From Vulcanimicrobiota bacterium (GTDB lineage: Bacteria; Pseudomonadota; Gammaproteobacteria; Xanthomonadales; Rhodanobacteraceae): 64,000 nucleotides of DNA. Positions 1 to 11,370 of this stretch are shown in pieces. Where the stretch lies: NCBI GenBank assembly GCA_903970555.1, contig CAJCJD010000022.1:1-64000 (forward strand), in the 5' to 3' direction. The notes below the pieces were generated by a model, which worked only from the letters and a program-made list of their open reading frames with translations, was not told the origin of the DNA and ran no database searches. Position 1 is the first letter of the stretch. Each line of letters begins with the position of its first letter. A program made the position numbers and the translations under genes.

Positions 1-1077
<1,077 letters not shown>

Positions 1078-1145
1078 TGAGGGATGTCTCCGAGTCTCAT
1101 TGGGGAAACCCGGCCTGGTGGCCGGATCGACGCGAGAACTTCGCA

Positions 1146-1218
1146 TCATGAGCGCCGTTGCAGTCGAAGCATCCACCGAGCCTGGCCGTCCTACTCACGG
1201 TCGCAGCGCCCCTCGGCG
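1146..1218 (-). promoter_or_regulatory. S-adenosylhomocysteine (SAH) riboswitch
   Basis: On the minus strand upstream of ahcY the leader contains the conserved blocks of the SAH aptamer in order: CCGAGGGGCGCTGCGAC, then CCAGGCTCGG, then AACGGCGCTCA. CCGAG pairs with CTCGG, and GGGCGC/GGCGCT fits the pseudoknot and stem of the family. It lies about 70 nt before the ahcY start. The known role of this class is to turn ahcY on when SAH accumulates. No strong intrinsic terminator is visible, so the control may be translational. Confidence 0.9.
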
Positions 1219-1319
1219 GGAAGGTTCCCATTTTAGCCATAGATGACGCCTTATGACGACTTGGAACGGGCACGATCGTTCAAATTCGGTAGGCTAGGGG
1301 GTTCATCACCGGAGGCCCC

Positions 1320-4049
1320 ATGGAAGCTAGTCGCGATCCCGAATTTCTGCCCCATGACGGTCCCTTGCGTGAGGATGTGCACCGCCTGGGTGCAATGGTG
1401 GGGCGCATGCTGGCTGAACAGGGCGGCGAGAGCTTCTATCAGCGCGTCGAGCAGGTTCGCACCGCCTCCATTCGCCGTCGCCGCGAAGGTAGCGCGGTGG
1501 ACGATCTGGCCGAATCGCTGGCCGGCCTGGATGCCGAGGCCGCCGAATCGCTGGCGCGCGCCTTCGCTGCGTACTTCCAGGCGGTGAACACCGCCGAGCG
1601 CGTGCATCGCATCCGCCGCCGCCGCGACTACCAACGTGAAGGCGGTGCGCCACAGCCGGAATCCTTGCTCGATGTTCTTCAGAAGTTAAAAGATCAGGGC
1701 GTTGGCGCCGACGAATTGCTCGAATGGCTGTACAAGCTCAAGGTCGAACCGGTCTTCACCGCGCATCCCACCGAGGCCATTCGTCGCTCATTGCTTGAGA
1801 AAGAGCAGTCCATCGTGCGCGCGCTGGTGGATAACTTCGACCCCACACGCACACCGCAGGAACGCAAGGAAGACGACGACCGCATCTTCATGGCCTTGTC
1901 CGCCGGCTGGCAGACTGCCGAAGCATCGCCGATTCGCCCTAGCGTGCAAGATGAACATCATCACGTCGGTTTCTATCTTGCCAATCCGATTTACCGCATC
2001 GTGCCGGCGTTCTACGAAGTGCTCGCGGATGCCTTGCAGACGGTTTATGGCGTAGCCGTTCCGCTGCCGCGCTTGCTCAGTTTCGCCACGTGGGTTGGTG
2101 GCGATATGGATGGCAACCCGAATGTGGGTGCCGACACCATCGGTAATAGTCTGGCGACACAGCGCGCGCATGTACTCGAGCATTACATTGCCGATGTCGA
2201 TGGGTTGGCGCGGATGCTCAGCCAAACGGACGATCGCGTCGACTTCGAACCTTCCTTGCTGCAACGTCTTGCTACCTATCGCGAACAATTCCCGCGCGCT
2301 GCGGCCACCATTCGTCCGCGACATGCGGACATGCCTTATCGTTGTCTGTTGACCTTGATCCGTGCGCGGCTCGAAGCGACGCTGGAAGAAGGTCACGACG
2401 AAGGCTACGCCTCAGCCGAGGAGTTTCTCGACGACCTGCTGTTGATCGTGCATGGCCTGATCGATCATCGTGGATTGAATGCTGGCGCTTATGCGGTGCG
2501 TCGCTTGGTCTGGCGCGTGCGTACGTTCGGTTTTCATCTGGCGCGTCTGGATGTTCGACAAGATTCACGCGTACACGACGACGCGCTGGCCGCGCTGTTG
2601 AGTGACGAGAATTGGACGCAGCGCACACCGGCAGAGCGCATTGCGAAGCTGCGGCCTTACGCCAGCGGCGAGCAGGTGTTGGCGAAAGTCGACGATGCCC
2701 AAGCCGAATCCCTGCGTGCCGTCTTCGCAACGCTTCATGCATCGCACGGCCACTACGGCATAGATGCCATCGGCCTGTACATCATCAGTATGGCGCGTTC
2801 GGCGGCCGATGTGCTGGCGGTGCTTGCATTAGCGAGGTACGGCGGATTCTTCGAGTCTTCGTCGGAAGGCGGCGGGCACAAAACCGTTGTGCCGCTGGAT
2901 ATCGCGCCGTTGTTCGAAACCGTGGACGATCTGAAAAACGCACCAGACACCTTGCGCGCGCTTTTGGATGACCCTGTTTATCGCGCACACCTGCGCGCAC
3001 GCGGCGACCGTCAATGGGTGATGCTGGGCTATTCCGATAGTGGCAAAGATGGTGGCACGCTGGCATCGCGCTGGGGCTTGCAACGCGCACAGGTCGAGTT
3101 GTTGGAGGTGGCACAGCAAGCTGGGATTCGCCTGGCGTTCTTTCACGGTCGTGGTGGTTCGGCCAGTCGTGGCGGCGCGCGCATCACGCCGGCACTGATG
3201 TCCTCGCCGCGCGGTTCGGTGGCCGGCGTGTTGCGCGTCACCGAGCAGGGCGAAGTGATTCATCGCAAATATGGCATCCGTGCGCTGGCGCTGCGCAATC
3301 TGGAGCAAACCGTCGGCGCGGTGCTGCGCGCTAGCTTGCGTCCACGTGAAGATGAGCCGCACGAAGCGCAATGGCGTGAATATATGACCGTGCTGGCTGC
3401 CGACAGCCGGCGTGCGTATCGCGAACTCGTCGATCGCGAAGGTTTTGTCGATTATTTCCGCGCTGCCACGCCCATCGATGTGATCGAGCAGATGGCACTT
3501 GGTTCGCGTCCATCGCGTCGTCGCAGCATGCGCGGCGTGGAGGATCTTCGCGCGATTCCCTGGGTTTTCGCCTGGACGCAATGCCGCTCCATCATCACCG
3601 GTTGGTACGGCCTCGGCACGGCGCTGGAGCGGGCCGTCGATGTGCATGGCGAAAAAGTGCTCGCGCAGATGGCAAGCGAGTGGCCGTTCTTCACCAACAT
3701 GCTCGATGACGTGGAGATGGTGCTGGCCAAGTGCGATCTCGATATCGCCGAAGCCTTCTCGAAACTCGCCGGTCCGTTGCATGAAAGCTTCTTCGCCATG
3801 ATTCGCGGCGAGTTCGAGCGCACCAGTCACTGGTTGCTGTGCCTGAAGGGAAGCCAGGAGCTGTTGCGCGATGATCCGCGCCTGGCTTTGTCGATCCGCC
3901 TGCGCAACCCTTACGTCGATCCGATGAGCCTGCTGCAAGTCGATTTGCTGCAACGCTGGCGCGCAACCGATCGCAAGGACGACGATCTGCTGCGCGCGCT
4001 GGTCGCGTGCGTCAATGGTGTTGCGCAGGGCCTGCAGAATACGGGTTGA
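1320..4049 (+). CDS. ppc: Phosphoenolpyruvate carboxylase
   Basis: Carboxylates phosphoenolpyruvate with bicarbonate to oxaloacetate, an anaplerotic cytosolic reaction that refills the TCA cycle. The 909-aa length fits the bacterial family. Visible catalytic signatures are FTAHPTE (catalytic His, about residue 146), GGDMDGNP, LGYSDSGKDGG (catalytic Lys) and FFHGRGGSASRGGA (the Gly-rich Arg loop). The ATG at 1320 follows a GGAGG six bases upstream. The gene ends three bases before the convergent uup stop codon, leaving no space for a separate terminator. No truncation or missing key residue is seen. Confidence 0.97.
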   Translation: MEASRDPEFLPHDGPLREDVHRLGAMVGRMLAEQGGESFYQRVEQVRTASIRRRREGSAVDDLAESLAGLDAEAAESLARAFAAYFQAVNTAERVHRIRRRRDYQREGGAPQPESLLDVLQKLKDQGVGADELLEWLYKLKVEPVFTAHPTEAIRRSLLEKEQSIVRALVDNFDPTRTPQERKEDDDRIFMALSAGWQTAEASPIRPSVQDEHHHVGFYLANPIYRIVPAFYEVLADALQTVYGVAVPLPRLLSFATWVGGDMDGNPNVGADTIGNSLATQRAHVLEHYIADVDGLARMLSQTDDRVDFEPSLLQRLATYREQFPRAAATIRPRHADMPYRCLLTLIRARLEATLEEGHDEGYASAEEFLDDLLLIVHGLIDHRGLNAGAYAVRRLVWRVRTFGFHLARLDVRQDSRVHDDALAALLSDENWTQRTPAERIAKLRPYASGEQVLAKVDDAQAESLRAVFATLHASHGHYGIDAIGLYIISMARSAADVLAVLALARYGGFFESSSEGGGHKTVVPLDIAPLFETVDDLKNAPDTLRALLDDPVYRAHLRARGDRQWVMLGYSDSGKDGGTLASRWGLQRAQVELLEVAQQAGIRLAFFHGRGGSASRGGARITPALMSSPRGSVAGVLRVTEQGEVIHRKYGIRALALRNLEQTVGAVLRASLRPREDEPHEAQWREYMTVLAADSRRAYRELVDREGFVDYFRAATPIDVIEQMALGSRPSRRRSMRGVEDLRAIPWVFAWTQCRSIITGWYGLGTALERAVDVHGEKVLAQMASEWPFFTNMLDDVEMVLAKCDLDIAEAFSKLAGPLHESFFAMIRGEFERTSHWLLCLKGSQELLRDDPRLALSIRLRNPYVDPMSLLQVDLLQRWRATDRKDDDLLRALVACVNGVAQGLQNTG

Positions 4050-4052
4050 GTT

Positions 4053-5936
4053 TTATCCGTCCAGTTCCGACCAGCGGGCATAGGCGCTGTCCAACTCAGC
4101 CTGCAGTGCGGCCAGCGCTTCATTGGCTTTCACGATGTTGGCGTTGTCCTGCTGGAAAAAAGCCGGATCGTTCATCGCAATGCTGCGAGCAGCGATATCC
4201 GCTTCCAGTTTTTCGATGCGCGCGGGAAGTTGCTCCAGTTCGCGTGCATCTTTGTAGCTGAGTTTGCGTTTCGGCTTCTCGACGACTGCCGCTTGCGCGG
4301 ATGCCGCCGTGGCTTTGACGGCCTCGACTCCAGTAGTGGCGCTCTCTGTAGAGCGACGTGCGTTGGATTTCTGTCGCAACCAGTCGCTATAACCGCCCAC
4401 ATATTCGCCGACCTGACCATCGCCTTCCAGTACAAGCGTGCTGGATACAACGTTGTCGAGGAATTCGCGATCGTGCGAGACCAGCAGCAGGGTGCCCTTG
4501 TATTCGGTCAGCAGTTCTTCCAGCAGTTCCAGCGTCTCGACGTCTAGGTCGTTGGTGGGTTCGTCCATTACCAGCAAGTTGGAAGGCTGCGCGAATAGCT
4601 TGGCGAGCAGCAGGCGATTGCGCTCGCCACCGGAAAGCCGGGTGATCGGTGCGCGTGCGCGCTCGGGTGAGAACAGGAAATCCTGCAAGTAGCCGATGAT
4701 GTGTTTGCGTTGGCCATTGAGTTCGATGTACTCGCGGCCCTCGGCCACGTTGTCCAACGCGTTCAGTGAGTCGTTGAGCTGGGTGCGATGCTGATCGAAA
4801 TACGCAATCTGCAAACCGGTGCCGAGGGTTACGTCGCCGCGTTGCGGCTTCAATTCGCCCAGCAGGATTTTTAGCAGCGTGCTCTTGCCGGCGCCGTTCG
4901 GGCCGACGATGCCGACGCGATCGCCGCGCATGATGGTAGTGGTGAGATCGTCGATCAGCACGCGGCCGTTATACGCCTGATGCACGTGTTCGACGTCGAT
5001 CACCTTTTTACCCGATGCCTTCGCATCGGCCAACGCCATCCTGGCGTTGCCCCCCAGCTCGCGCCGTTCGGCACGTTCGCGGCGTAGCGCTTTCAACGCG
5101 CGCACGCGACCTTCGTTGCGGGTGCGGCGAGCTTTGATGCCTTGTCTAATCCAAACTTCTTCTTGTGCGAGTTTTTTATCGAACAGCGCGTTGGCCTGCG
5201 CTTCGGCATGCAAGCGTTCTTCGCGGCGACGCAAATAATTGTCGTAGTCGCCCGGCCAGTCGGTGAGCTGACCACGATCGATTTCCACAATGCGCGTGGC
5301 CAGCGCACGCAGGAAGCTTCGATCATGCGTGACGAACACGATGCTGCCGGCAAATTGCTTGAGGAAACTTTCGAGCCAGCCGATGGCTTCGATATCCAGA
5401 TGGTTGGTCGGTTCGTCGAGCAACAACACATCTGGTTTGCGCACTAGCGCCTGCGCCAGCAGCACGCGACGCTTCATGCCGCCGGATAGCGCGGCGAAGT
5501 CGGTGTCGGCCGGCAATTCCAGCTTGGTCAGCACTTCGGTGACGCGGCGATCCAGATCCCAGCCATGCTGCGCCTCGATCTGATGCTGCACATCGCCCAG
5601 CGCATCAAAATCGCCTTCGGCAATCAGATGGTGATAACGCGCCAGCAGATGGCCAAGGTCGCCCAGGCCATCGGCGACGACATCGAACACGCTGCCGGCG
5701 GTGCTCTGCGGCACCTCCTGCGCCATGCGCGCGACGACCACGCCGTTCTGCACGCGGACTTCGCCGTCGTCGGCATGCAGCTCGCCGGCGATCAGTTTCA
5801 TCAGAGTGGATTTGCCTTCGCCGTTGCGACCGACGATGCACACGCGCTCGTTCGATTCGATCGAGAGATCGACATGTTCGAGCAGGAGGGGGCCGCCGAT
5901 ACTGAAGTCGACGCGCTGAAGTTGGATCAGGGACAT
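4053..5936 (-). CDS. uup: ABC-F family ATPase, Uup-like
   Basis: Soluble ABC-F protein with two ATPase domains and no membrane segment. Uup-type members act on ribosomes or branched DNA and reduce precise transposon excision (family knowledge). In the 627 aa: Walker [10 protein letters not shown] (about residue 37), signature LSGGMKRRV, Walker [12 protein letters not shown], an inter-domain linker rich in Arg/Glu (about 240-310), second Walker [10 protein letters not shown], signature LSGGERNRL and Walker [14 protein letters not shown]-terminal charged coiled coil (about 555-627, with [16 protein letters not shown]) is the hallmark that separates Uup from other ABC-F proteins. Convergent with ppc. 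The start at 5936 has a poor ribosome-binding site but matches the family N-terminus. Confidence 0.9.
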   Translation of the reverse strand: MSLIQLQRVDFSIGGPLLLEHVDLSIESNERVCIVGRNGEGKSTLMKLIAGELHADDGEVRVQNGVVVARMAQEVPQSTAGSVFDVVADGLGDLGHLLARYHHLIAEGDFDALGDVQHQIEAQHGWDLDRRVTEVLTKLELPADTDFAALSGGMKRRVLLAQALVRKPDVLLLDEPTNHLDIEAIGWLESFLKQFAGSIVFVTHDRSFLRALATRIVEIDRGQLTDWPGDYDNYLRRREERLHAEAQANALFDKKLAQEEVWIRQGIKARRTRNEGRVRALKALRRERAERRELGGNARMALADAKASGKKVIDVEHVHQAYNGRVLIDDLTTTIMRGDRVGIVGPNGAGKSTLLKILLGELKPQRGDVTLGTGLQIAYFDQHRTQLNDSLNALDNVAEGREYIELNGQRKHIIGYLQDFLFSPERARAPITRLSGGERNRLLLAKLFAQPSNLLVMDEPTNDLDVETLELLEELLTEYKGTLLLVSHDREFLDNVVSSTLVLEGDGQVGEYVGGYSDWLRQKSNARRSTESATTGVEAVKATAASAQAAVVEKPKRKLSYKDARELEQLPARIEKLEADIAARSIAMNDPAFFQQDNANIVKANEALAALQAELDSAYARWSELDG

Positions 5937-6339
5937 GTGCGTATTCTAGGTGATGAGGCGAGGCATTCGGTGCGCTCGCGCGGTGAAGTGCATCGGCATG
6001 GGTTGCCGATGCGCGATTTTCCGCCAATTTTGGTTACACTGGCCTCGTGCTCAGCCTGATGTGCGGCGAAGGAAATCCCGTCAGCGAGCGCGCATTGCGT
6101 CACATCCAACCCTGGAACAAACCCTCAAGCTGGAGCCGGCGGCGCCGATAGGTTTAGGTGCTGCCAGAGGGGGATGGGCGATTGCGTCATCCGTGAGCAA
6201 GCCTGATTTGTCTCATATCATAATTGGTCAAAAATAACATAGACTTAGTCAGGTTAATTGAAGTATTGTCTAGCCGCGGCCGGGGAGCCCCAGCGTCGCG
6301 TAATGCATCGTAGTGCTGTACCGGCGTGAGGAGTTCACT
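5937..6339. other. Intergenic region, divergent leader of uup and the carboxypeptidase gene
   Basis: About 400 bases with no convincing gene. A 30-codon ORF starting at 6060 (MCGEGNP...) and longer overlapping frames have no recognisable features. The segment 6205-6265 is clearly AT-rich compared with its surroundings and probably holds the promoter of the downstream gene, but I cannot assign -35 and -10 boxes confidently. Confidence 0.4.
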
Positions 6340-7407
6340 TTGGCTATCAAGTCCATCAAGCGGGGAAGGGTCTTTACCCAGCTACTGGGCTTGCTTGCGG
6401 CCGTGGTGCTGAGCGGCCTTGTGGGCGTTGCCCATGCTGGCTATGCAGCCATCGTGGTGGACCCGGCGACCGGCCAGGTGATCACCCAGGTCAACCCGGA
6501 CGAACTAAACCATCCGGCCTCGCTGGCCAAGATGATGACGCTGTACATCACCTTCCAGCAGCTGCAAAGCGGCAAGTTGAAGCTCGATCAATCGCTGCCG
6601 GTCTCGGCCTGGGCTGCCTCCAAGGCGCCGACCAAGCTGGGCTTGCGTGCGGGTGAGCAGATCTCGGTACTCGATTGCATCCTCGGCATGATCACCAAGT
6701 CGGCCAACGATGCCGCCACTGTGACGGCCGAGCAGATGGGTGGTTCGGAGGACAACTTCGTCACCATGATGGATGCCCAGGCCGTGCGCCTCGGCATGAC
6801 CCATACGCATTTCGCCAACGCCACAGGCCTCCCGGGCGACGACGAAACCACGGCGCGCGACATGGTCACACTGGCCATGGCGCTGTATCACGATTTTCCG
6901 CAGTACACCCAGTATTTCGCGACCAAGGAATTCGTATTCCATGGTCGCCTCGTGCGCGGGCACAACAATCTGATGAACCACTACCCAGGCATGGATGGCC
7001 TGAAAACCGGCTTCACCAATGCTTCCGGCTTCAATCTCGCTTCGACGGCGGTGCACGATGGCCACCGTATTTTCGGTGTGGTCATGGGCGGTCGCACCGC
7101 GTCGGTCCGCGATCGGTTGATGGCGCGCTTGCTGGATGACGGTTTCGACAATCGCGCCACGCCTGCCTTGCTGGTCGCGCAGGCCGGTATCAATGAAAGC
7201 CCGGGCACCGCGCGGCGCCTGCTGGCGGCCTTGTCGCCGATCTCCAGCGCCGATGCGGAAACGCTGCCGGCGGCTGCTCCGCGCTGCCGCCATTGCCGCA
7301 AGCGTCGGGCGCCAGTAGTGCACAAAGCCTGCACCGCGCATAAGAAAGGGTCTGCGGCTGGGTCCTGTCCAGTGATGGCCAAGCGCCGCTCCCACGAAGA
7401 AGAGTAA
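6340..7407 (+). CDS. D-alanyl-D-alanine carboxypeptidase (peptidase S11, PBP5/6-like)
   Basis: Periplasmic serine peptidase that removes the terminal D-Ala from peptidoglycan stem peptides. I choose the TTG at 6340: GAGGAG lies six bases upstream, and it gives a clean signal peptide (MAIKSIKRGR, hydrophobic core, cleavage near AHA-G). The 355-aa product has the three penicillin-binding motifs: SLAK (S61, K64), SAN (121-123) and KTG (222-224). The long C-terminal domain typical of PBP5 is not obvious. Instead the protein ends in an unusual Cys/Arg/Lys-rich tail (about 310-355). It is followed by a strong bidirectional terminator shared with metK. Confidence 0.9.
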   Translation: MAIKSIKRGRVFTQLLGLLAAVVLSGLVGVAHAGYAAIVVDPATGQVITQVNPDELNHPASLAKMMTLYITFQQLQSGKLKLDQSLPVSAWAASKAPTKLGLRAGEQISVLDCILGMITKSANDAATVTAEQMGGSEDNFVTMMDAQAVRLGMTHTHFANATGLPGDDETTARDMVTLAMALYHDFPQYTQYFATKEFVFHGRLVRGHNNLMNHYPGMDGLKTGFTNASGFNLASTAVHDGHRIFGVVMGGRTASVRDRLMARLLDDGFDNRATPALLVAQAGINESPGTARRLLAALSPISSADAETLPAAAPRCRHCRKRRAPVVHKACTAHKKGSAAGSCPVMAKRRSHEEE

Positions 7408-7430
7408 GTCGCTTCGTTTACCCCCTGCAT

Positions 7431-7463
7431 AAAAAACGGGCCGCTGATGCGGCCCGTTTTTTT
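7431..7463. terminator. Bidirectional intrinsic terminator
   Basis: A-run, then ACGGGCCGC, loop TGAT, GCGGCCCGT, then a T-run. The stem is perfect and GC-rich, with poly-A on one side and poly-T on the other, so it can terminate the carboxypeptidase gene (+) and metK (-). Confidence 0.93.
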
Positions 7464-7486
7464 GATCACGCTAGTGCGAGTGCGGC

Positions 7487-8686
7487 TTACTTCAGCTTCG
7501 CATCCGCACGCAGCGCGTCGGCCTTATCGGTCTTCTCCCAGGAGAACGCCGTGTAGGTCTTGCCGTCCGCGCCCTTCACTTCATACGGGGTGCGGCCGAA
7601 ATGGCCGTAGCTGGCGGTCTGCTGGTACATCGGGTGGATCAGGTCCAGCATCTTGATGATGCCGTACGGACGCAGGTCGAAATGCTTGCGGATCAGCTTC
7701 TCGATCTTGTCGTCGCTGATCTTGCCCGTGCCGAACGTGGTGACCGAGATCGAGGTCGGCTCGGCCACGCCGATGGCGTAGCTCACCTGAACCTCGCAGC
7801 GGTCGGCAATGCCGGCGGCCACGATGTTCTTGGCGACATAACGCGCGGCGTAAGCGGCCGAGCGATCCACCTTCGACGGATCCTTGCCCGAGAACGCGCC
7901 ACCACCGTGACGAGCCCAGCCGCCGTAGGTGTCGACGATGATCTTGCGGCCGGTCAGGCCGCAGTCGCCCACCGGGCCGCCGATCACGAACTTGCCGGTC
8001 GGGTTGATATGGAACTTAGTGCCCTTGTGCAGCAGCTTGGACGGCAGCACCGGCTTCAAGATGTGCTCGCGCACGGCCTCGACCAGATCCTTCTGCTTGA
8101 TGTCCGGATCGTGCTGGGTAGAAAGCACCACAGCGTCGATCGCCGTCGCCACGCCATTCTCATAGCGCAGCGTGACCTGGCTCTTGGCGTCCGGGCGCAG
8201 CCACGGCAGCGGCGACTTCTTCGCCTTGCGCACCTTGGCCTGCTGCTCCACCAGGCGGTGCGAGTAGTAGATCGCCGCCGGCATGAAATCCTTGGTTTCG
8301 TTCGTGGCATAGCCGAACATCAGGCCCTGGTCGCCAGCGCCTTGTTCTTCCGGCTTCTTGCGGTCCACGCCCTGGTTGATGTCCGGGGACTGCTTGCCGA
8401 TCAGATTCAGCACGCCGCAGGTCTCGCCATCGAAGCCGACGTCGGACGAGTTGTAGCCGATATCGACGATAACTTTGCGGGTAAGCGCTTCCAGGTCGAT
8501 CCAGGCGCTGGTGGTGACTTCGCCGGCGACAATCGCCACGCCGGTCTTCACCATGGTTTCGCACGCCACACGCGCCCGCGCATCCTGCGCAAGGATCGCG
8601 TCGAGGACGGCGTCGGAAATCTGGTCAGCGACTTTGTCCGGATGGCCTTCGGAGACCGATTCGGAGGTGAAGAGGTAATTGCTCAT
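7487..8686 (-). CDS. metK: S-adenosylmethionine synthetase
   Basis: Makes S-adenosylmethionine from methionine and ATP in the cytosol. The 399-aa protein carries the family signatures [13 protein letters not shown] near residue 15, [12 protein letters not shown] (about 130) and the phosphate loop [16 protein letters not shown] (about 275). The length matches the usual 380-400. The start at 8686 gives the standard N-terminus ([17 protein letters not shown]), with AAGGA about eleven bases upstream. It lies downstream of metE on the same strand, separated by about 200 bases containing a GC-rich hairpin. Together with metE and ahcY it forms three of the steps of the activated-methyl cycle. Confidence 0.97.
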   Translation of the reverse strand: MSNYLFTSESVSEGHPDKVADQISDAVLDAILAQDARARVACETMVKTGVAIVAGEVTTSAWIDLEALTRKVIVDIGYNSSDVGFDGETCGVLNLIGKQSPDINQGVDRKKPEEQGAGDQGLMFGYATNETKDFMPAAIYYSHRLVEQQAKVRKAKKSPLPWLRPDAKSQVTLRYENGVATAIDAVVLSTQHDPDIKQKDLVEAVREHILKPVLPSKLLHKGTKFHINPTGKFVIGGPVGDCGLTGRKIIVDTYGGWARHGGGAFSGKDPSKVDRSAAYAARYVAKNIVAAGIADRCEVQVSYAIGVAEPTSISVTTFGTGKISDDKIEKLIRKHFDLRPYGIIKMLDLIHPMYQQTASYGHFGRTPYEVKGADGKTYTAFSWEKTDKADALRADAKLK

Positions 8687-8829
8687 CGTGGCTTATATCC
8701 TTCTTTACGGATAAAGAGATGGAAGAGGGGAACTACGCATGATACATGCACTAGCCCCGGATTTCACCGCCAAGTCTGGCATATCCATGTGACGGTGAGG
8801 TCGGATTCAGCTCTGGAATCTGGGGGCGT

Positions 8830-8860
8830 CAGCCGGGTCGGGCAATGCCCGGCCCGGCTG
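8830..8860. terminator. GC-rich hairpin after metE (possible terminator)
   Basis: CAGCCGGG-T-CGGGC, loop AAT, GCCCG-G-CCCGGCTG: a 14-bp stem with one internal mismatch, placed between the metE stop and the metK leader. There is no T-tract on the metE side, so it may be a weak terminator or an RNA-stabilising hairpin. Confidence 0.5.
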
Positions 8861-8889
8861 GATTGGGAGGGGTCGCGGGGCTTTAGGCC

Positions 8890-11157
8890 TCAGGCCAGCG
8901 TTCGCCGGACCGCCTTGGCCGCCCCCACCATCGCGACGAGGGCGGGCTCCGTTTCTGCCCAGCCGCGCGTCTTCAAGCCGCAGTCCGGGTTGACCCACAG
9001 CTGGCGCGGATCGAGCACCACCAGCGCGCGTTCGAGCAGACTCACCATCTCCACGTGCGACGGCACTCGCGGCGAGTGGATGTCGTACACACCTGGGCCG
9101 ATGCTGCCCGGATAGCTGAAGGCTTCGAACGCCTGCAGCAATTCCATGCGCGAACGACTGCTTTCGATCGAGATCACGTCCGCATCGAGTGCGGCGACGG
9201 CTTCGATGATGTCGTTGAACTCGCTGTAGCACATGTGGGTGTGAATCTGCGTGGCATCGCTGGTGCCACCCGCTGTGATGCGGAAGCAACGCACGGCCCA
9301 GTCCAGATATGCGGCATGTTCCGTGCGACGAAGGGGCAGGCCTTCGCGCACTGCTGGTTCGTCGATCTGAATGACGCGGATGCCGGCCGCTTCCAGGTCG
9401 TGCACTTCATCGCGCAAGGCGAGGGCGAGTTGCAGGCATACCTGTTCGCGCGATAAGTCATCGCGCACGAACGACCACTGCAACACGGTCACCGGCCCGG
9501 TAAGCATGCCTTTTACAGGCTTGTGGGTGAGCGATTGCGCATAGCGTGACCAACGCACCGTCATCGGCGCGGGTCGTGCGACGTCGCCCCAAATGATCGG
9601 CGGTTTCACGCAGCGTGAGCCGTAGCTCTGCACCCAGCCATGACGCGTGAACGCGAAGCCGTCGAGCTGCTCGCCGAAGTATTCCACCATGTCGTTGCGT
9701 TCGGGTTCGCCGTGTACCAACACATCCAGATCGATCGATTCCTGAAAACGAATGACGCGCTCGATTTCTTCGCGCAACACAATTTCGTAGGCATCGTTGT
9801 CGATGCGTCCCGCACGGTGATCGGCACGGGCACGGCGTAGCGATTCGGTTTGTGGGAACGAGCCGATGGTGGTGGTCGGCAAGGGTGGCAGCGCCAATGC
9901 GTCGGCCTGCACGCGGAGTCGATGCGCGAGGTTGGATCGACGCAGTGTGGCTTGAGGGCTCAATGCATGCATGCGAGCGCGGACATCGGGCCTTTGCACG
10001 CCGGATGCGTGCCGACGTTCGATGCAATACAAGGCTTGCTTGTCTAAGGCCTGCGTCGCATTGATGTCGCCGTTTAGCGCATTGGCGTAAAGACTAAGTT
10101 CTTCCAGTTTCTGCTTGGCGAAAGCCAGTCCGTTGCGCAACTCGCTCGGCAACGCGGATTCATCGGTCGCGTCGATTGGCACGTGCAGCAGCGAGCATGA
10201 CGGAGCCAACCAAAATGTATCGCTACGGCGTCGCGCCGCAATCTTCGCCAGCAGTGGTCGCACCTGCATGGGGTCGCTGCGCCAGATGTTGCGGCCGTCG
10301 ATCACGCCTGCGCTCAACACTACGTGCTCAGGAAGTGCCGACAACACGTCATCGAGTTGCTCCGGTGCGCGCACCAGATCGACATGCAAACCATCGATCG
10401 GCAACTCTGCCACCAGCGAAAGATTGTCGCCAACGCTACCGAAGTAGGTCGTCAAAAGGCGACGCGGCGATGGGCCGATGGCGAGCGCCGTATAAGCCGT
10501 CACGTAGGCATGTCGCGTCGCGGCGTCCAGATCCTGGACCAGGCAAGGTTCGTCCAGTTGCACCCATGGCACGCCTGCTTGCGCCAATTGTTCCAGCAGT
10601 GCCACATAGGCTGGCAGCAACGCATCGAGCAAAGACAGGGCGTCGCTGCCGTCAACGGTTTTGGCTAGACGCAGGAACGATACCGGACCAAGCAGCACCG
10701 GACGTGCATCCAGATTGAGCGCCTGCGCTTCCAGCCATTCGGCAAGCGGCTTGTTGTCGGTGAGCTGAAAGCGCTGACCGGCGTGCAGCTCCGGTACCAG
10801 ATAGTGGTAGTTGGTATCGAACCACTTGGTCATCTCCAGCGCATGCAAATCGCGGTTGCCGCGAGCCATCGCGAAATAGCCGGCCAAGGGATCGCTGCGC
10901 AGCAACGGGCGGTAACGCTCAGGCACCGCGTCAAACAGCAGCGCGGTGTCGAGTACGTGGTCGTAGAGAGAGAAGTCGTTAACGGCCACCGTGTCGATAC
11001 CTGCCGCCTTGGCTTGTCGCCAATGTCGCTGCCGCAGTTCGCGTGCCGTGTCGAGCAAGGGCGCGGCGTGGCTGTCGCGCCAATAGGTTTCCAGCGCGCG
11101 TTTCAACTCGCGGCGTTGGCCGATGCGTGGAAAGCCCAGATAGGCCGTGCGTGTCAT
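8890..11157 (-). CDS. metE: Cobalamin-independent methionine synthase
   Basis: Transfers the methyl group of 5-methyltetrahydropteroyltri-glutamate to homocysteine, giving methionine without vitamin B12. The start is the ATG at 11157 (MTRTAYLGFPRIG), with AGAGGAA six bases upstream; an ATG six codons further up lacks this. The 755 aa match the family (about 750). The N-terminal repeat domain begins with the typical GFPRIG. The C-terminal catalytic barrel shows the zinc ligands in THMCYSEFND and in NPDCGLKTRGW. The cobalamin riboswitch upstream is the expected control: B12 sufficiency should silence this enzyme in favour of MetH, which is not in the window. Confidence 0.97.
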   Translation of the reverse strand: MTRTAYLGFPRIGQRRELKRALETYWRDSHAAPLLDTARELRQRHWRQAKAAGIDTVAVNDFSLYDHVLDTALLFDAVPERYRPLLRSDPLAGYFAMARGNRDLHALEMTKWFDTNYHYLVPELHAGQRFQLTDNKPLAEWLEAQALNLDARPVLLGPVSFLRLAKTVDGSDALSLLDALLPAYVALLEQLAQAGVPWVQLDEPCLVQDLDAATRHAYVTAYTALAIGPSPRRLLTTYFGSVGDNLSLVAELPIDGLHVDLVRAPEQLDDVLSALPEHVVLSAGVIDGRNIWRSDPMQVRPLLAKIAARRRSDTFWLAPSCSLLHVPIDATDESALPSELRNGLAFAKQKLEELSLYANALNGDINATQALDKQALYCIERRHASGVQRPDVRARMHALSPQATLRRSNLAHRLRVQADALALPPLPTTTIGSFPQTESLRRARADHRAGRIDNDAYEIVLREEIERVIRFQESIDLDVLVHGEPERNDMVEYFGEQLDGFAFTRHGWVQSYGSRCVKPPIIWGDVARPAPMTVRWSRYAQSLTHKPVKGMLTGPVTVLQWSFVRDDLSREQVCLQLALALRDEVHDLEAAGIRVIQIDEPAVREGLPLRRTEHAAYLDWAVRCFRITAGGTSDATQIHTHMCYSEFNDIIEAVAALDADVISIESSRSRMELLQAFEAFSYPGSIGPGVYDIHSPRVPSHVEMVSLLERALVVLDPRQLWVNPDCGLKTRGWAETEPALVAMVGAAKAVRRTLA

Positions 11158-11370
11158 GTGTATTCCTCTTGCCATGGATAGCGAAAGAGGAACGAAGGGC
11201 GGCGCGCCGCCAGCGAGGGCCGGTGGCGTGAACCGTCGACCTTCGCCCCCGCGGGCGAACCGGTTTCACCACGGGCACACGACGCCACCACATAGAAGCG
11301 GTGTGCGCCAGGCTCCCCCGCGGGATACCAGGTCGGTCGAGCCGACGCGCGTAAGCGGTCGACCCGGCTG

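Noticed and set aside
2829-3953. 374-codon minus-strand ORF inside ppc
   Set aside because: Antisense shadow of ppc, which is intact with all catalytic motifs.
8687-8889. SAM riboswitch upstream of metK
   Set aside because: No conserved blocks of SAM-I, SAM-II or SAM/SAH aptamers could be lined up; only a simple GC hairpin is evident.
7601-9115. 504-codon plus-strand ORF opposite metK
   Set aside because: Antisense shadow of metK and the metE end; no ribosome-binding site or recognisable protein.
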